From contig JBAYTZ010000004.1 in the NCBI GenBank assembly GCA_041675285.1, forward strand, positions 124,001 to 188,000: 64,000 nt of DNA, read 5' to 3'. The stretch's first letter is position 1. Every line of letters begins with the position of its first letter. This DNA is from Candidatus Delongbacteria bacterium. GTDB taxonomy: Bacteria; CAIWAD01. Below are positions 23,001-29,858 of the stretch, one piece after another. The notes beneath the pieces are model-generated. The model made no database searches and was not told the DNA's origin. It saw only the letters and a list, made by a program, of their open reading frames with translations. The translations under genes and the position numbers were made by a program.

Positions 23001-24362
23001 GAGCAGGCTGCCCGTGTCCACCGCCTCGGCAATGCGCTGGCGGATCCGCTCGGGCGGGTCCAGGGCCTCGAGATCCTCGATGCGCATGCCCAGCAGTTCG
23101 GCCCGCGAGTACCCGGAGCGGCGCACGTAGGTGTCGTTGACCTCGAGGATGCGCCCCGCCAGGTCGCAGAGCCAGAACCCGTCGGCGGAGGTCTCCACCA
23201 CGGCCCGGTACTGGGCTTCCTGCTTCTGCAGCCGCTCCTCGGCCTGTCGGCTGGCCGTGATGTCCTGGCAGAATCCCATGAACAGGTCGGGCGCAATCCG
23301 AAAGGCGTGCAGGGTCACCCAGATCACCTGTCCATCCCGGCGTTGCAGCTGGATGTCCGCGTGGCGCAGTCCGGTTTCGGCCAGGGACGAGAAGCCTCCC
23401 CGCGCGCCCGGGCGCTGGTCGGGGGGCACGAGGTCCTCGACGGTCATGGCGGCGAATTCGGCGGCCGGGTACCCCAGCAGTTCCTGGGCCGCGGCGTTGG
23501 TCTCCACGAGCCGGCCCTGGTCGTCCACCACGAACATGGCCAGGGGCGCCTTCTCCAGGAATCCGCGCTGCTTGGCCTCCTGGGTGCGCAGCCACTCCTC
23601 CGTCAGGTGACGGGCCGTGCAGTCCTGCAGGGTCGAGAGGAAACGGTGTCCGGGCAGTTCCACGGAATGCGCCTGCACGCGGACGGTTTCGCCGCTCTTG
23701 GTGCGCAGCTGGAGCGGACCCTCCGCCCGACCCTCCCGTGACACACGCTCGAAATGCCCCTGGACGGACGGTTGGCCCGCGGCGGGGAAGACCAGGCTGG
23801 CCGGCGCCCCGGCCAGTTCCGCCGGCGTGTAACCCAGCAGGGCCGCGAGGGCCGGGTTGGATTGCACCAGCGCACCGCTGTCGTCGGTGACCAGCAGGCA
23901 GACGGGCGTGCGCTCCAGGGCGGACTGGAAGAGCACCTCGCGGGTCAGCAGGGCCGCCTCGCGCTGACGCGGCCCGTGCAGGCTGCGGACCAGCACGGCG
24001 AAGCCCTCCGGCTTGCCCGCCGAGTCGTGAAGCGGCGAGAGGAAGACCGAAACCCAGAAGGTGCTGCCGTCGGAGCGCACCCACAGCTCCTCCTGCTCCA
24101 GTCCGTTCTCCTGCGCGGCCAGGTGCAGGGAGTCGGCGTGCAGGGAGGATTCCAGGGTGGTGGCCACGGAGAGGTGGGAAAAGGGTTGGCCGAGCATCTC
24201 GGCCTCGCCATGCCCGGTCAGTCCGACGGCCTGGCGGCCCCAGCTGCTCACCCGGCCGGCGGCGTCCAGCGTGAACAGGGCGGAATCGGGTTCGTCCCCC
24301 ACAAGCCGGGGGCCGAGGTCATCCAGGGGGTTCATCGATTCGCGTTCCATTGGGTCAGGCAT
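17067..24362 (-). CDS. Giant hybrid sensor histidine kinase with about 11 PAS, 4 GAF, kinase core and receiver
   Basis: 2431 residues, no transmembrane segment seen, so probably cytoplasmic. ATG 24362 is chosen because GCGGAG lies eight bases upstream. Order read from the sequence: four PAS repeats (for example FVVDDQGRLVETNAAAQELL), GAF1 (near residue 530), two PAS, GAF2, two PAS, GAF3, two PAS, GAF4, one PAS, then the kinase. Many PAS units end in the usual DIT(x)R linker. The H-box is GQLAGGVAHDFNNLLTVING (near residue 2065). The ATPase has NLCVNARDAMPQGG, DCGCGMG, FEPFFTTK and GTGLGLATVLG. The C-terminal receiver has LLVEDEE, phospho-acceptor LLLSDVVMPQLGG, MSGYTD and LNKPF. No output domain or neighbouring regulator is present, so the signal must pass to an unlinked partner. 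Ligands unknown. Confidence 0.95.
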   Translation of the reverse strand: MPDPMERESMNPLDDLGPRLVGDEPDSALFTLDAAGRVSSWGRQAVGLTGHGEAEMLGQPFSHLSVATTLESSLHADSLHLAAQENGLEQEELWVRSDGSTFWVSVFLSPLHDSAGKPEGFAVLVRSLHGPRQREAALLTREVLFQSALERTPVCLLVTDDSGALVQSNPALAALLGYTPAELAGAPASLVFPAAGQPSVQGHFERVSREGRAEGPLQLRTKSGETVRVQAHSVELPGHRFLSTLQDCTARHLTEEWLRTQEAKQRGFLEKAPLAMFVVDDQGRLVETNAAAQELLGYPAAEFAAMTVEDLVPPDQRPGARGGFSSLAETGLRHADIQLQRRDGQVIWVTLHAFRIAPDLFMGFCQDITASRQAEERLQKQEAQYRAVVETSADGFWLCDLAGRILEVNDTYVRRSGYSRAELLGMRIEDLEALDPPERIRQRIAEAVDTGSLLFEAGHRDRHGVIWPVEVTCSHWSSAEDRLFIFLRDITRRKHSDAVLRARLRISEQAGHLPVDDLMQVALNEAEALTGSSIGFFHFVDEDQEHLTLTAWSSNTLLNMCSAQGKGDHYPISQAGVWVDCVHARQPIVHNDYASLAHRKGMPQGHAPVHRELTVPIVREGLVTAVIGVGNKPADYDDEDVRLVQELAGLAADIVARKRAESQLDQSRASYQHIVESANEGIWSLDDQHRTVFLNPAMCRMLGYHEAELVGRPADFLIHEEDLPAYHGRTEERRAGRGGSYEIRLKPKHGATCICKVEATALLHPDGRYKGSFGLFTDITAIRQAERALQESERFAHGVLNSLSAHIAVLDQAGVILEVNDAWRNFARDNGGLDHTSLLVGANYLDVCLQACGDETQPQARLAFEGIQDVIHGRAASFELEYGCNAPGQERWFLLRVLPLQGSHGSVVVAHENITERRRLEEVQAFLAQSSGSDGVDFFRSLASFLADKLSVDHVSIDQLDPDGRTAHTLAAWGDGALQEGFSYELRDTLCEQVVRDSLLCLPSGVAAHCPGNAHLCSLGAESYLGIALTGHSQTPSGLIVLVGRRPLTNPRSAEAVLRLVAVRAAAELERLEAEAALRQRERLLNDAQRLSKVGGWEWDLIQGTMSWTEETFRIHEQEPVQPCRQVDQLVSVSLSCYRPEDRPIVREAFERCARTGEAYDLELPFTSTRGTPKWVRTTAEAVWRDGRIVKVVGNLADVTERRKAEESYQTLFREMLDGFALHEIILDGAGRPIDYRFLAINPAFERMTGLQAEAIVGRTAQETLPGVEASWIEVYGRVALTGVPEYFENYSADLGKHFEVMAYRPAPGQFACVFADITQRWQSGLALQRRMELLALIAETSARFLALPLEQLDDAVQETLGAVAGKLGVDRSYVFQLDSSGAAYTCTQEWCDAGIEPRFSHLQRIPRAGSLHWDEALTRGESVLVTDLEELPRADLVERIWASLAGTRSLLMLPLSWQGELRGFVSFDTLHAVREWSAEEQHVLSAVANLISSALERRQRERALLESSERLNQALEAAELGSWSLDLATKELRLDPRASHHLGLSHNCYSQEDFLERVHPADRDKVQSTLSRMVAECDDRSHSLEFRICLDELRVHWLATYSQVIRAGNAPAGRPVRIVGMVQNISARVQAEQALKRSEVRYRNLVETTYDWIWEVDAQGIYTYVSPKSLDILGRHAEEVVGHTPYDFMEPAESARVQAEFQAIIQQRRSFSGLINTAIHRDGHRVVLESSGMPILTQDGLLLGYRGVDRDVTARAEAERRTAMQATVSQVLAETAVLEETARRILETICLAEEFEFGALWSLDRLSDRLIPLAVWSSPDGGAAGLAEQTGDMSLAKGADLPGQVWGAGEPLALNEEALRAACTRSALSLAGLNGALCVPIQHAGEIIGALEVLSRAPLGADPVRFDVLMGIGRQVGQHLVRHLAQEELKHVVTTSPSVSYILRRTPRGFVPTWVSENIQQVIGCQAQETQGDWWEEHVHPDDLPRVREAKHEMGDRDLQVIEHRLRHKDGHYLWVRDEKRLLRDESGQVKEVVGVWSDITERVKLEDQLRQSQKMEAVGQLAGGVAHDFNNLLTVINGYSEMLQSSLAADDPNRALLVDIRDAGERAAALTRQLLAFSRKQVLQPRLINLGGVVRGLEKMLRRLLGEDVVLATILPPGQPSVRVDPGQIEQVVINLCVNARDAMPQGGRLVLEIRQVSLTEQDCRLKPDHRPGEFVVLEVQDCGCGMGPELVSHIFEPFFTTKEQGKGTGLGLATVLGIIQQSNGFLDVSSQPGVGTTFRVYLPRADVDGDARPGDDLASIRRGGGERILLVEDEEAVRAVAQRILKGLGYQVQDFSSGEAALAWMRDSHERVDLLLSDVVMPQLGGPALAGKLRELDPGLRVLFMSGYTDDSMGRYGLDLARAPFLNKPFAAAELARKVREVLDEPTG

Positions 24363-24547
24363 GCCGGATACTCCGCCGCGGGGACCCGCGCGGGCGGGTC
24401 GTTTGAAGTGCCGTCGGGGGGGCGAAGCTGTTGTCTACATCGTCTATTTCCAGTCAGAACTTGAATTTGGGTGACCTGCCAAATGGCCCCGCACGGTGTC
24501 CGGGGTGGTATCTTGGCAGGAGTCGGACGGCAGCTTCAGGAGGGCAG

Positions 24548-25357
24548 ATGTGGCGGGGAACCTTGACCAAGATGGACACGGCCGTCGCGGATCCGGTGCG
24601 CTACCGGTTGCGCGACGCCTTCGGCGGGCCGGGGCTGGACCTGAATCCGCTGCTGGGGAGACGCCTGCGCTTGTCCCGGGACGGCGGGCTGCGCTGCATC
24701 CACTGCGGCAGCCCCACGGCCAAGCCCTACGGCGAGGGTTCCTGTTATCCCTGCTTCGCCCGTCTGCCGCAGAACGACATCTGCATCGTCAAGCCGGAGC
24801 TCTGCCACTTCCATCAGGAGGCCAACCCCTGCCGGGATCCGGACTGGGGCCAGACCCACTGCTTCAGGCCGCACATCCTCTACCTGGCCGTGAGCAGCGG
24901 GTTGAAGGTTGGCATCACGCGGGAGAGCCAGGTGCCCACGCGCTGGATGGACCAAGGGGCCAGTCTGGCGCTGCCCGTGCTGCGCCTGCCCGACCGGCTC
25001 TCCGTCGGGCGGGTGGAGCAGTTCCTGGCCGGCCATCTGGCGGACAAGACCCACTGGCAGAAGATGCTGCGCCACGAGGTGCCCGAGGTGGACCTGGCGG
25101 CGGAGCGCCGGCGGGTGCTGGACCTGCTGGGGGACCGTTTCCCCTGCGAGGTGCTGCCCGAGCGCGAGCCCTGGCGCTTCACCTATCCGGCGCTGGAGTG
25201 GCCCAGCAAGGTCCTCAGCCGCAACCTGGAGAAGGAGGAGGCCGTGGAGGGCCGCCTGCTGGCCATCAAGGGCCAGTACTGGATTCTCGACCGCGGCGTG
25301 TTCAACGTGCGCAAGCACTCCGCCTGGTGCGTGCGCCTGACGGAGGTCGCGCCATGA
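24548..25357 (+). CDS. DUF2797 domain protein
   Basis: 269 residues from ATG 24548, chosen for the strong AGGAGGG Shine-Dalgarno five bases before it; a more distal in-frame ATG at 24431 lacks one. A zinc-ribbon-like start (CIHCG, then CYPCF) is followed by CHFHQEANPC and by HILYLAVSSGLKVGIT with a downstream RWMDQGA. This YLA...KVGIT...RW pattern resembles the GIY-YIG nuclease fold, but that link is only inference. Family function is not known. It overlaps the patatin gene by four bases (ATGA), so the two are co-translated. A TATCTT box at 24509-24514 may be its -10. Confidence 0.85.
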   Translation: MWRGTLTKMDTAVADPVRYRLRDAFGGPGLDLNPLLGRRLRLSRDGGLRCIHCGSPTAKPYGEGSCYPCFARLPQNDICIVKPELCHFHQEANPCRDPDWGQTHCFRPHILYLAVSSGLKVGITRESQVPTRWMDQGASLALPVLRLPDRLSVGRVEQFLAGHLADKTHWQKMLRHEVPEVDLAAERRRVLDLLGDRFPCEVLPEREPWRFTYPALEWPSKVLSRNLEKEEAVEGRLLAIKGQYWILDRGVFNVRKHSAWCVRLTEVAP

Positions 25358-26205
25358 AGACCCGCCTGAGCGCCTGGCTGCTGCTGGTCTGGGTAGTGTG
25401 CGCCGGCGCGGCCCCGCCGCCGCCCCGCTTCGCCCTGGCGCTCGGGGGCGGCGCGGCCCTGGGCTACGCCCATCTGGGCGTGCTGGAGGTGCTGGAGGAG
25501 GAGGGTCTGCGGCCGGACTTGGTGCTGGGCACGTCCATTGGCAGCATCATGGGCGGGCTCTACTGCGCGGGTCTCTCGCCGGCGGAGATCGCCAACCGGG
25601 CCGAGGGCATGAACCTGTGGCGGATCGGCGACCTGCAGTGGGCCGGACTGGGCCTGCTGGAGTGGAACAAAGTGCGGCGGCAGCTGGCGCCCCTGCTCCT
25701 CGTGCAGCGGCTGGAGGACTGTCCGCTGCCGCTGATCTGCGTGGCCACGGACCTGGCCAGCGGCGAGCGTGTGATGCTGCGCCGGGGTCCGCTGCTGGAG
25801 GCCATGCTGGCCTCCGCCACCGTGCCGGGGCTGTTCGAACCGATTGTCTGGGAGGGCCGGCTGCTGGTGGACGGCGGCCTGACGGACGAGGTGCCCGTGC
25901 TCAGCGCCCGGGAGGCCGGCGCCGCCATCGTCGTGGCCGTGGATGTCTCGCATCCGCTGCTGGAGCGCGAGATCAAGGGCCCCGTGGACGTGCTGCGCCA
26001 GAGCTACTTCATCATCCAGAAGCAGAACGTCGAGCAGCGTCGGGCCCTGGCCGACCTGGTGATCCGGCCGGACCTGACCGGGTTGGACTTCCACGCCTTC
26101 GACGACGTGCAGGCCGGCCGGCAGGCGGGCCGCGAGGCCGCCCTCCGCGCCCTGCCCCAGCTCAAGGGCCTGCTGCGCGAGCGGGGGTGGCAGGCGCGAC
26201 GCTAG
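25354..26205 (+). CDS. Patatin-like phospholipase, exported (RssA/NTE type)
   Basis: 283 residues. The leader RLSAWLLLVWVVCAGAA looks like a signal peptide. The catalytic dyad is intact: the oxyanion loop LALGGGAALGYAHLGVL (residues ~29-45), the nucleophile elbow GTSIGS, and the Asp in DGGLTDEVPV. The family hydrolyses acyl esters of lipids. Size is that of single-domain bacterial patatins without a barrel. It starts within the stop of the DUF2797 gene. Its own TAG is shared with rarD on the other strand through the sequence CTAG (26202-26205). Confidence 0.93.
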   Translation: MKTRLSAWLLLVWVVCAGAAPPPPRFALALGGGAALGYAHLGVLEVLEEEGLRPDLVLGTSIGSIMGGLYCAGLSPAEIANRAEGMNLWRIGDLQWAGLGLLEWNKVRRQLAPLLLVQRLEDCPLPLICVATDLASGERVMLRRGPLLEAMLASATVPGLFEPIVWEGRLLVDGGLTDEVPVLSAREAGAAIVVAVDVSHPLLEREIKGPVDVLRQSYFIIQKQNVEQRRALADLVIRPDLTGLDFHAFDDVQAGRQAGREAALRALPQLKGLLRERGWQARR

Positions 26206-27089
26206 GAGTCGGCGGGAAGTGGGGCACGCAGCCGCGCGCGCCAGAGGCTCTCGGCGGCGAAGAGCGCCAACCCGCTCCAGACCAGCAGGAAGCCCGGCAG
26301 ACGTCCCGGACCCAGCTCTTCGTGATAGAGCCAGACGCCCAGCATGAACTGCAGGCTGGGGGCCAGGTACTGGAGCAGGCCCGTCTGCCAGAGCGGGATG
26401 CGCCGGGCTCCGGCGGCAAAGAGCAGCAGGGGCACGGCGGTGACCGGACCCGCGCAGACCAGCAGGATCCAGATCGGAGCCGGCCGCGGCGGGGCGGAGG
26501 GCGTCTGCAGCAGGATCCAGCCCAGCGCGGGCAGGAAGAGCAGGGCCGTCTCCAATGCCTGGCCGGTGAGCGAGCCCAGGGCCGTGGTCTTCTTCACCAG
26601 GCCGTAGAGGCTGAAGGACACGGCCAGGGTGAGCGCGATCCAGGGCAGGCGTCCCTGGGCCAGGGTCAACAGCAGCACGCCCAGCGCGGCCAGGGCCAGG
26701 GGAATCCACTGCAGGGGGCGCAGGCGCTCACGCAGCACCAGCACGCCCAGCAGCACGCTGAACAGCGGGTTGATGAAGTAGCCCAGGCTGCTCTCCAGCA
26801 CGTGGCCGGAGTTCACCGCCCAGATGTAGGTCAGCCAGTTGACGCTGATGAGCAGGGCCGCGGCGGCGATGCCCAAGCGGGCGCGCCGGTTGCGCAGCGC
26901 GGCCAGGACATGGGCACGGCGGGTCCGGGTGAGCAGGAATCCCGCCAGGAACAGGCAGGACCAGAGGATGCGGTGGGCCAGGACCTCGCCCGCCGGCACC
27001 TGTCCCAGGGCCTTCCAGTAGATGGGGAAGAAGCCCCAGAGCAGGTAGGCGCCCGTGGCGAAGAAGATGCCCTGGCGGGCCTGGGTCAT
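26202..27089 (-). CDS. rarD: EamA-family transporter RarD
   Basis: 295 residues from ATG 27089, with GGGAG upstream. About ten hydrophobic segments are visible. RarD hallmarks include GIFFATGAYLLWGFFPIYWK at the N-terminus, AHRILWS, SVNWLTYIWAVNSGHVLESSLGYFINPL-type sequence (split here as ISVNWLTYIWAVN and SLGYFINPLFSVLLG), QWIPLALAALGVL and LLQYLAPSLQFMLGV. The family was named from chloramphenicol sensitivity; the actual substrate is not established. Inner-membrane. Convergent with the patatin gene and divergent from slyX. Confidence 0.93.
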   Translation of the reverse strand: MTQARQGIFFATGAYLLWGFFPIYWKALGQVPAGEVLAHRILWSCLFLAGFLLTRTRRAHVLAALRNRRARLGIAAAALLISVNWLTYIWAVNSGHVLESSLGYFINPLFSVLLGVLVLRERLRPLQWIPLALAALGVLLLTLAQGRLPWIALTLAVSFSLYGLVKKTTALGSLTGQALETALLFLPALGWILLQTPSAPPRPAPIWILLVCAGPVTAVPLLLFAAGARRIPLWQTGLLQYLAPSLQFMLGVWLYHEELGPGRLPGFLLVWSGLALFAAESLWRARLRAPLPADS

Positions 27090-27191
27090 GGGGGACTCCC
27101 TGATTGGCGCGCCGAAGGATCCTGCCGGCCGGTCGCGGTAGGAAGGTAGGGCAGCGGGGCGGCATCCCGCGGGACAGGGAAGGAGGACGAC

Positions 27192-27371
27192 GTGGAGCAG
27201 CGACTGCGGCGGGTGGAGGAGAAACTGGCGCACCTGGAGCGACTGACGGAGCAGCTGAACCAGGTGCTGCGCGAGCAGGATCGGCGCCTGGAGCAACTCG
27301 CCCGGGCCCTGGAGGCGCGCGGGGAGTTTCCGCGGACCGCGGCCGCCGGCGGCGGGGACGGGCCCGCGTGA
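27192..27371 (+). CDS. slyX: SlyX family protein, short coiled coil
   Basis: 59 residues from GTG 27192, with a perfect AGGAGG five bases before the start. The sequence RLRRVEEKLAHLERLTEQL followed by NQVLREQDRRLEQLARAL is a continuous heptad coiled coil with the SlyX pattern (xLExxLxxLexLxxxLNxVvxxQqxxIxxLxxxLxxL). The C-terminal tail is Gly/Pro-rich. Family role is unknown. Its TGA overlaps the GTG start of recQ (GTGA), so it is coupled to recQ. At 59 residues it is easily missed by gene finders. Confidence 0.75.
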   Translation: MEQRLRRVEEKLAHLERLTEQLNQVLREQDRRLEQLARALEARGEFPRTAAAGGGDGPA

Positions 27372-28852
27372 GCCTGGAGGCGCGCGAGCTGCTGCACCGA
27401 CACTTCGGCCATCCGTCCTTCCGCGGGCAGCAGGAGGCCGTGGTGGATCACGTGCTGGCCGGCGGCAACGCCCTGGTGGTGATGCCCACGGGCCAGGGCA
27501 AGAGTCTGTGCTACCAGTTGCCGGCCCTGGCCCGGCCTGGTCTGACGGTGGTGGTCTCGCCCCTGATCGCGCTGATGAAGGACCAGACCGACGCCCTGCG
27601 CGCCCGGGGCCTGGACGCGGTGACCCTCAACTCCAGCCAGTCCGGCGCGGAACGCGGGCGGATCCTGAGCGCGCTGGCCCAGGGCCGCCACCGGCTGCTG
27701 CACGTTTCGCCCGAGCGCTTCCGCAAACCCGCCTTCCGGCAGGCCCTGGCCGCGCGGCCTGTGGAGTTCCTGGCCGTGGACGAGGCCCACTGCATCAGCG
27801 AGTGGGGCCACGACTTCCGGCCGGACTACACGCGTCTGGCTGAATTCCGGCAGCTGCTGAAGGACCCGGTCACCCTGGCGCTGACGGCCACGGCCACGCC
27901 CCGCGTGCAGGAGGACATCGTCCGGCAGCTGGGCCTGCGACCCGCCGAGATCCGGCTCTTCCACGACGGCGTGGAGCGGCCCAACCTGCGGCTGGCCGTC
28001 CAGGACGTGCACGGCGTGAAGGAGAAGGCCGAGTGGCTGATCCGCCTGCTGCGTGAGACAGAGGGCTCGGCCATCGTCTATTTCGCGCTGATCCGCAGCC
28101 TGGAGGAATTGTCCCCGCTGCTGGAGAAGGCCGGCCTGCCGCACCTGGTCTACCACGGCCAGCTGCCTCGCCAGCGCCGCCGTGCCGTGCAGGAGGCCTT
28201 CATGGGCGATCCGCAGGCCCGCGTGCTGGCCACCAACGCCTTCGGCCTGGGGGTGGACAAGGCGCAGATCCGCCTGATCGCCCACGCCGAGGTGCCGGGT
28301 TCGCTGGAGGCCTATGCCCAGGAGATCGGCCGCGCCGGGCGGGACGGTCGGCCGGCGGACTGCGTGCTGCTTTACGACCAGCAGGACCTGTTGATCCAGA
28401 TGCAGTTCGTGGACTGGGCCAATCCCGCCCCGGGTTTCCTGGAGCGGCTGTTGACGCTGCTGCGCGACCGCCCCGGCGAGGTGCAGGCGGGCGGGCTGGA
28501 TTTCCTGCGCGAAGAGCTGGTCTTCAAGAGCCGCTTCGACTTCCGGCTGGAGACGGCGCTGAGCCTGCTGGAGCGGCACGGCGTGCTGGAGGGCGACCTC
28601 GAGCGCGGCGCCGTCCAGGTGCTGCGGGAGCGTCTGCCCGAACCGCTGGCGGACGAGGAGCGCGCCGCGGCCAAGAAGCGCGGCGACCTGACCCGCCTGC
28701 ACGATCTGGTGCGCTACGTGGGGGCCGCGGAGTGCCGCCACCGCTTCCTGCACCGCTTTTTCGGCGCCGAGCCGGGGGCGCCCTGCGGCGACTGCGACGT
28801 CTGCCGGTCGAACGGCCCGTTCGTCCTCCACGAGCCACAGCTGGATTGCTAA
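27368..28852 (+). CDS. recQ: ATP-dependent DNA helicase, RecQ family, short form
   Basis: 494 residues from GTG 27368, where the RecQ homology begins (ELLHRHFGHPSFRGQQEAV). Helicase motifs: I MPTGQGKSLCYQLPAL, II VDEAHCISEWGHDFRP, III LALTATATP, V LATNAFGLGVDK and VI QEIGRAGRDGRPADC. A winged-helix-like region lies near 350-420. The four zinc ligands come at the very C-terminus (ECRHRFL, then CGDCDVC), and no HRDC domain follows, so this is a compact RecQ. It unwinds 3'-to-5' in recombination and fork repair. Starts inside slyX. Confidence 0.95.
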   Translation: MSLEARELLHRHFGHPSFRGQQEAVVDHVLAGGNALVVMPTGQGKSLCYQLPALARPGLTVVVSPLIALMKDQTDALRARGLDAVTLNSSQSGAERGRILSALAQGRHRLLHVSPERFRKPAFRQALAARPVEFLAVDEAHCISEWGHDFRPDYTRLAEFRQLLKDPVTLALTATATPRVQEDIVRQLGLRPAEIRLFHDGVERPNLRLAVQDVHGVKEKAEWLIRLLRETEGSAIVYFALIRSLEELSPLLEKAGLPHLVYHGQLPRQRRRAVQEAFMGDPQARVLATNAFGLGVDKAQIRLIAHAEVPGSLEAYAQEIGRAGRDGRPADCVLLYDQQDLLIQMQFVDWANPAPGFLERLLTLLRDRPGEVQAGGLDFLREELVFKSRFDFRLETALSLLERHGVLEGDLERGAVQVLRERLPEPLADEERAAAKKRGDLTRLHDLVRYVGAAECRHRFLHRFFGAEPGAPCGDCDVCRSNGPFVLHEPQLDC

Positions 28853-28881
28853 GCTGCCCGCGTCATCCACAGGAGGACCGC

Positions 28882-29589
28882 ATGTCGGACAAGGCCACGA
28901 CCATCGACAAGCTGGTGCAGCGCCAGGCTCATCTGTTCGAATTGCGCCGCAAACTGCAGCAGCCCCAGCCCACGCGCGCCCAGCCCTTCATCACCATTTC
29001 GCGGGAATTCGGCTGCTCGGGATTCCGCCTGGGTCTGGCGCTGCTGGCGGCCCTCAACCCGGGCAAGATGGAGGAGGAGCAGTGGGCCGTCTACGACCGC
29101 CGGGTGTTTGATTACATCGACGGCGACCCGGAACTCAACCGGCGCTTTTTCGAGGAGCACGTGCAGCGCCGCAACCTGGAGTTCGAGGAGTACCTGAACA
29201 GCACCTTCGGCGCGGCGCCTTCGGATCTCTCCATCTTCAACCGTTGGGCCAACGCCATGCGCAACCTGGCCCTCTCGGGTCGCGCCGTGTTCGTGGGGCG
29301 GGCCTCGCACATGGTCACGCGGGACATCCTGGGCGGCCTGCATGTGCGGGTGATGGCGCCCTTCGAGTGGCGCGTGGCCGAGCACGCCCGGCTCAACAAC
29401 CTGACGGAGACGGAGTCGCGCACGCTGACCCGCCTCAAGGACCGGGAGCGCGGGGAGTTCCTCCAGCGCTACTTCGGCACCTCGCCGGAGGACGTGACCA
29501 GTTTCCATCTGGTGATCAACAACGCGCTGGTGAGCGAGGAAGAGATGGTGCGGATGATCCTCAGCCTGCTAGGGGTGCGCAAGCCCTGA
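28882..29589 (+). CDS. Cytidylate kinase-like family protein
   Basis: 235 residues from ATG 28882, with AGGAGG seven bases before it. It begins with a short coiled N-terminus, then ITISREFGCSGFRLGLALL, the degenerate P-loop region of the cytidylate-kinase-2 family (the SREFG core is typical). VYDRRVFDYI and GRAVFVGRASHMVTRDI follow, the latter matching the GR(G/A)S(x) block, and then HVRVMAPFEWRV with LKDRERGEFLQRYFG. The substrate is uncertain; relatives are nucleotide-kinase-like P-loop proteins. The last 27 codons and the following ~70 bases are repeated in tandem downstream (29656-29808). Confidence 0.85.
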   Translation: MSDKATTIDKLVQRQAHLFELRRKLQQPQPTRAQPFITISREFGCSGFRLGLALLAALNPGKMEEEQWAVYDRRVFDYIDGDPELNRRFFEEHVQRRNLEFEEYLNSTFGAAPSDLSIFNRWANAMRNLALSGRAVFVGRASHMVTRDILGGLHVRVMAPFEWRVAEHARLNNLTETESRTLTRLKDRERGEFLQRYFGTSPEDVTSFHLVINNALVSEEEMVRMILSLLGVRKP

Positions 29590-29624
29590 GCCCTGTCCGG
29601 CGCGGTGGACAAATCGCCCAAGTG

Positions 29625-29647
29625 GTGTCAGGCACCGTGCCAGACAC
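29625..29647. repeat. Palindrome GTGTCAGGCAC-n-GTGCCAGACAC, copy 1
   Basis: The halves GTGTCAGGCAC and GTGCCAGACAC pair with a single mismatch around a one-base centre. It matches a palindrome type that is dispersed in many bacterial genomes (from memory, unchecked). Confidence 0.8.
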
Positions 29648-29777
29648 TGCGTTGGTTCCATCTGGTGATCAACAACGTGCAGGTGAGCGAAGAGGAGATG
29701 GTGCGGATGATTCTCAGCCTGCTGGGCGTGCGCAAGCCCTGACACCTGTCCGGCGCAGTGGACGAATCACCCCCGTG

Positions 29778-29800
29778 GTGTCAGGCACCGTGCCAGACAC
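29778..29800. repeat. Palindrome GTGTCAGGCAC-n-GTGCCAGACAC, copy 2
   Basis: Identical to the copy 153 bases upstream, and carried along in the tandem duplication. Confidence 0.8.
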
Positions 29801-29806
29801 CGCATG

Positions 29807-29837
29807 AAAAGGCCCCGGCGGTTGCCGGGGCCTTTGT
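29807..29837. terminator. Bidirectional intrinsic terminator
   Basis: GGCCCCGGC / GCCGGGGCC form a nine-base stem flanked by AAAA on the left and TTTGTTGT on the right. It can end transcripts from the kinase side (plus) and from the lipoprotein gene (minus), which converge here. Confidence 0.85.
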
Positions 29838-29858
29838 TGTCTCACGGATGCGGCCGGC

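Larger units (their letters stand above)
29503..29808 (+). repeat. 153-bp tandem duplication of the kinase gene 3' end and its downstream palindrome
   Basis: Unit 1 is 29503-29655 and unit 2 is 29656-29808, with a constant offset of 153 (for example the TTCCATCTGGTGATCAACAA blocks and the two palindromes). Unit 2 re-encodes HLVINNVQVSEEEMVRMIL through GVRKP and a stop, without a start codon, so it is a non-coding remnant. A few percent divergence, partly at third positions, means it is not brand new. Confidence 0.92.

Noticed and set aside
29656..29808. Second short gene encoding the kinase C-terminus
   Set aside because: No start codon or ribosome-binding site in the duplicated unit; it only repeats the 3' end.
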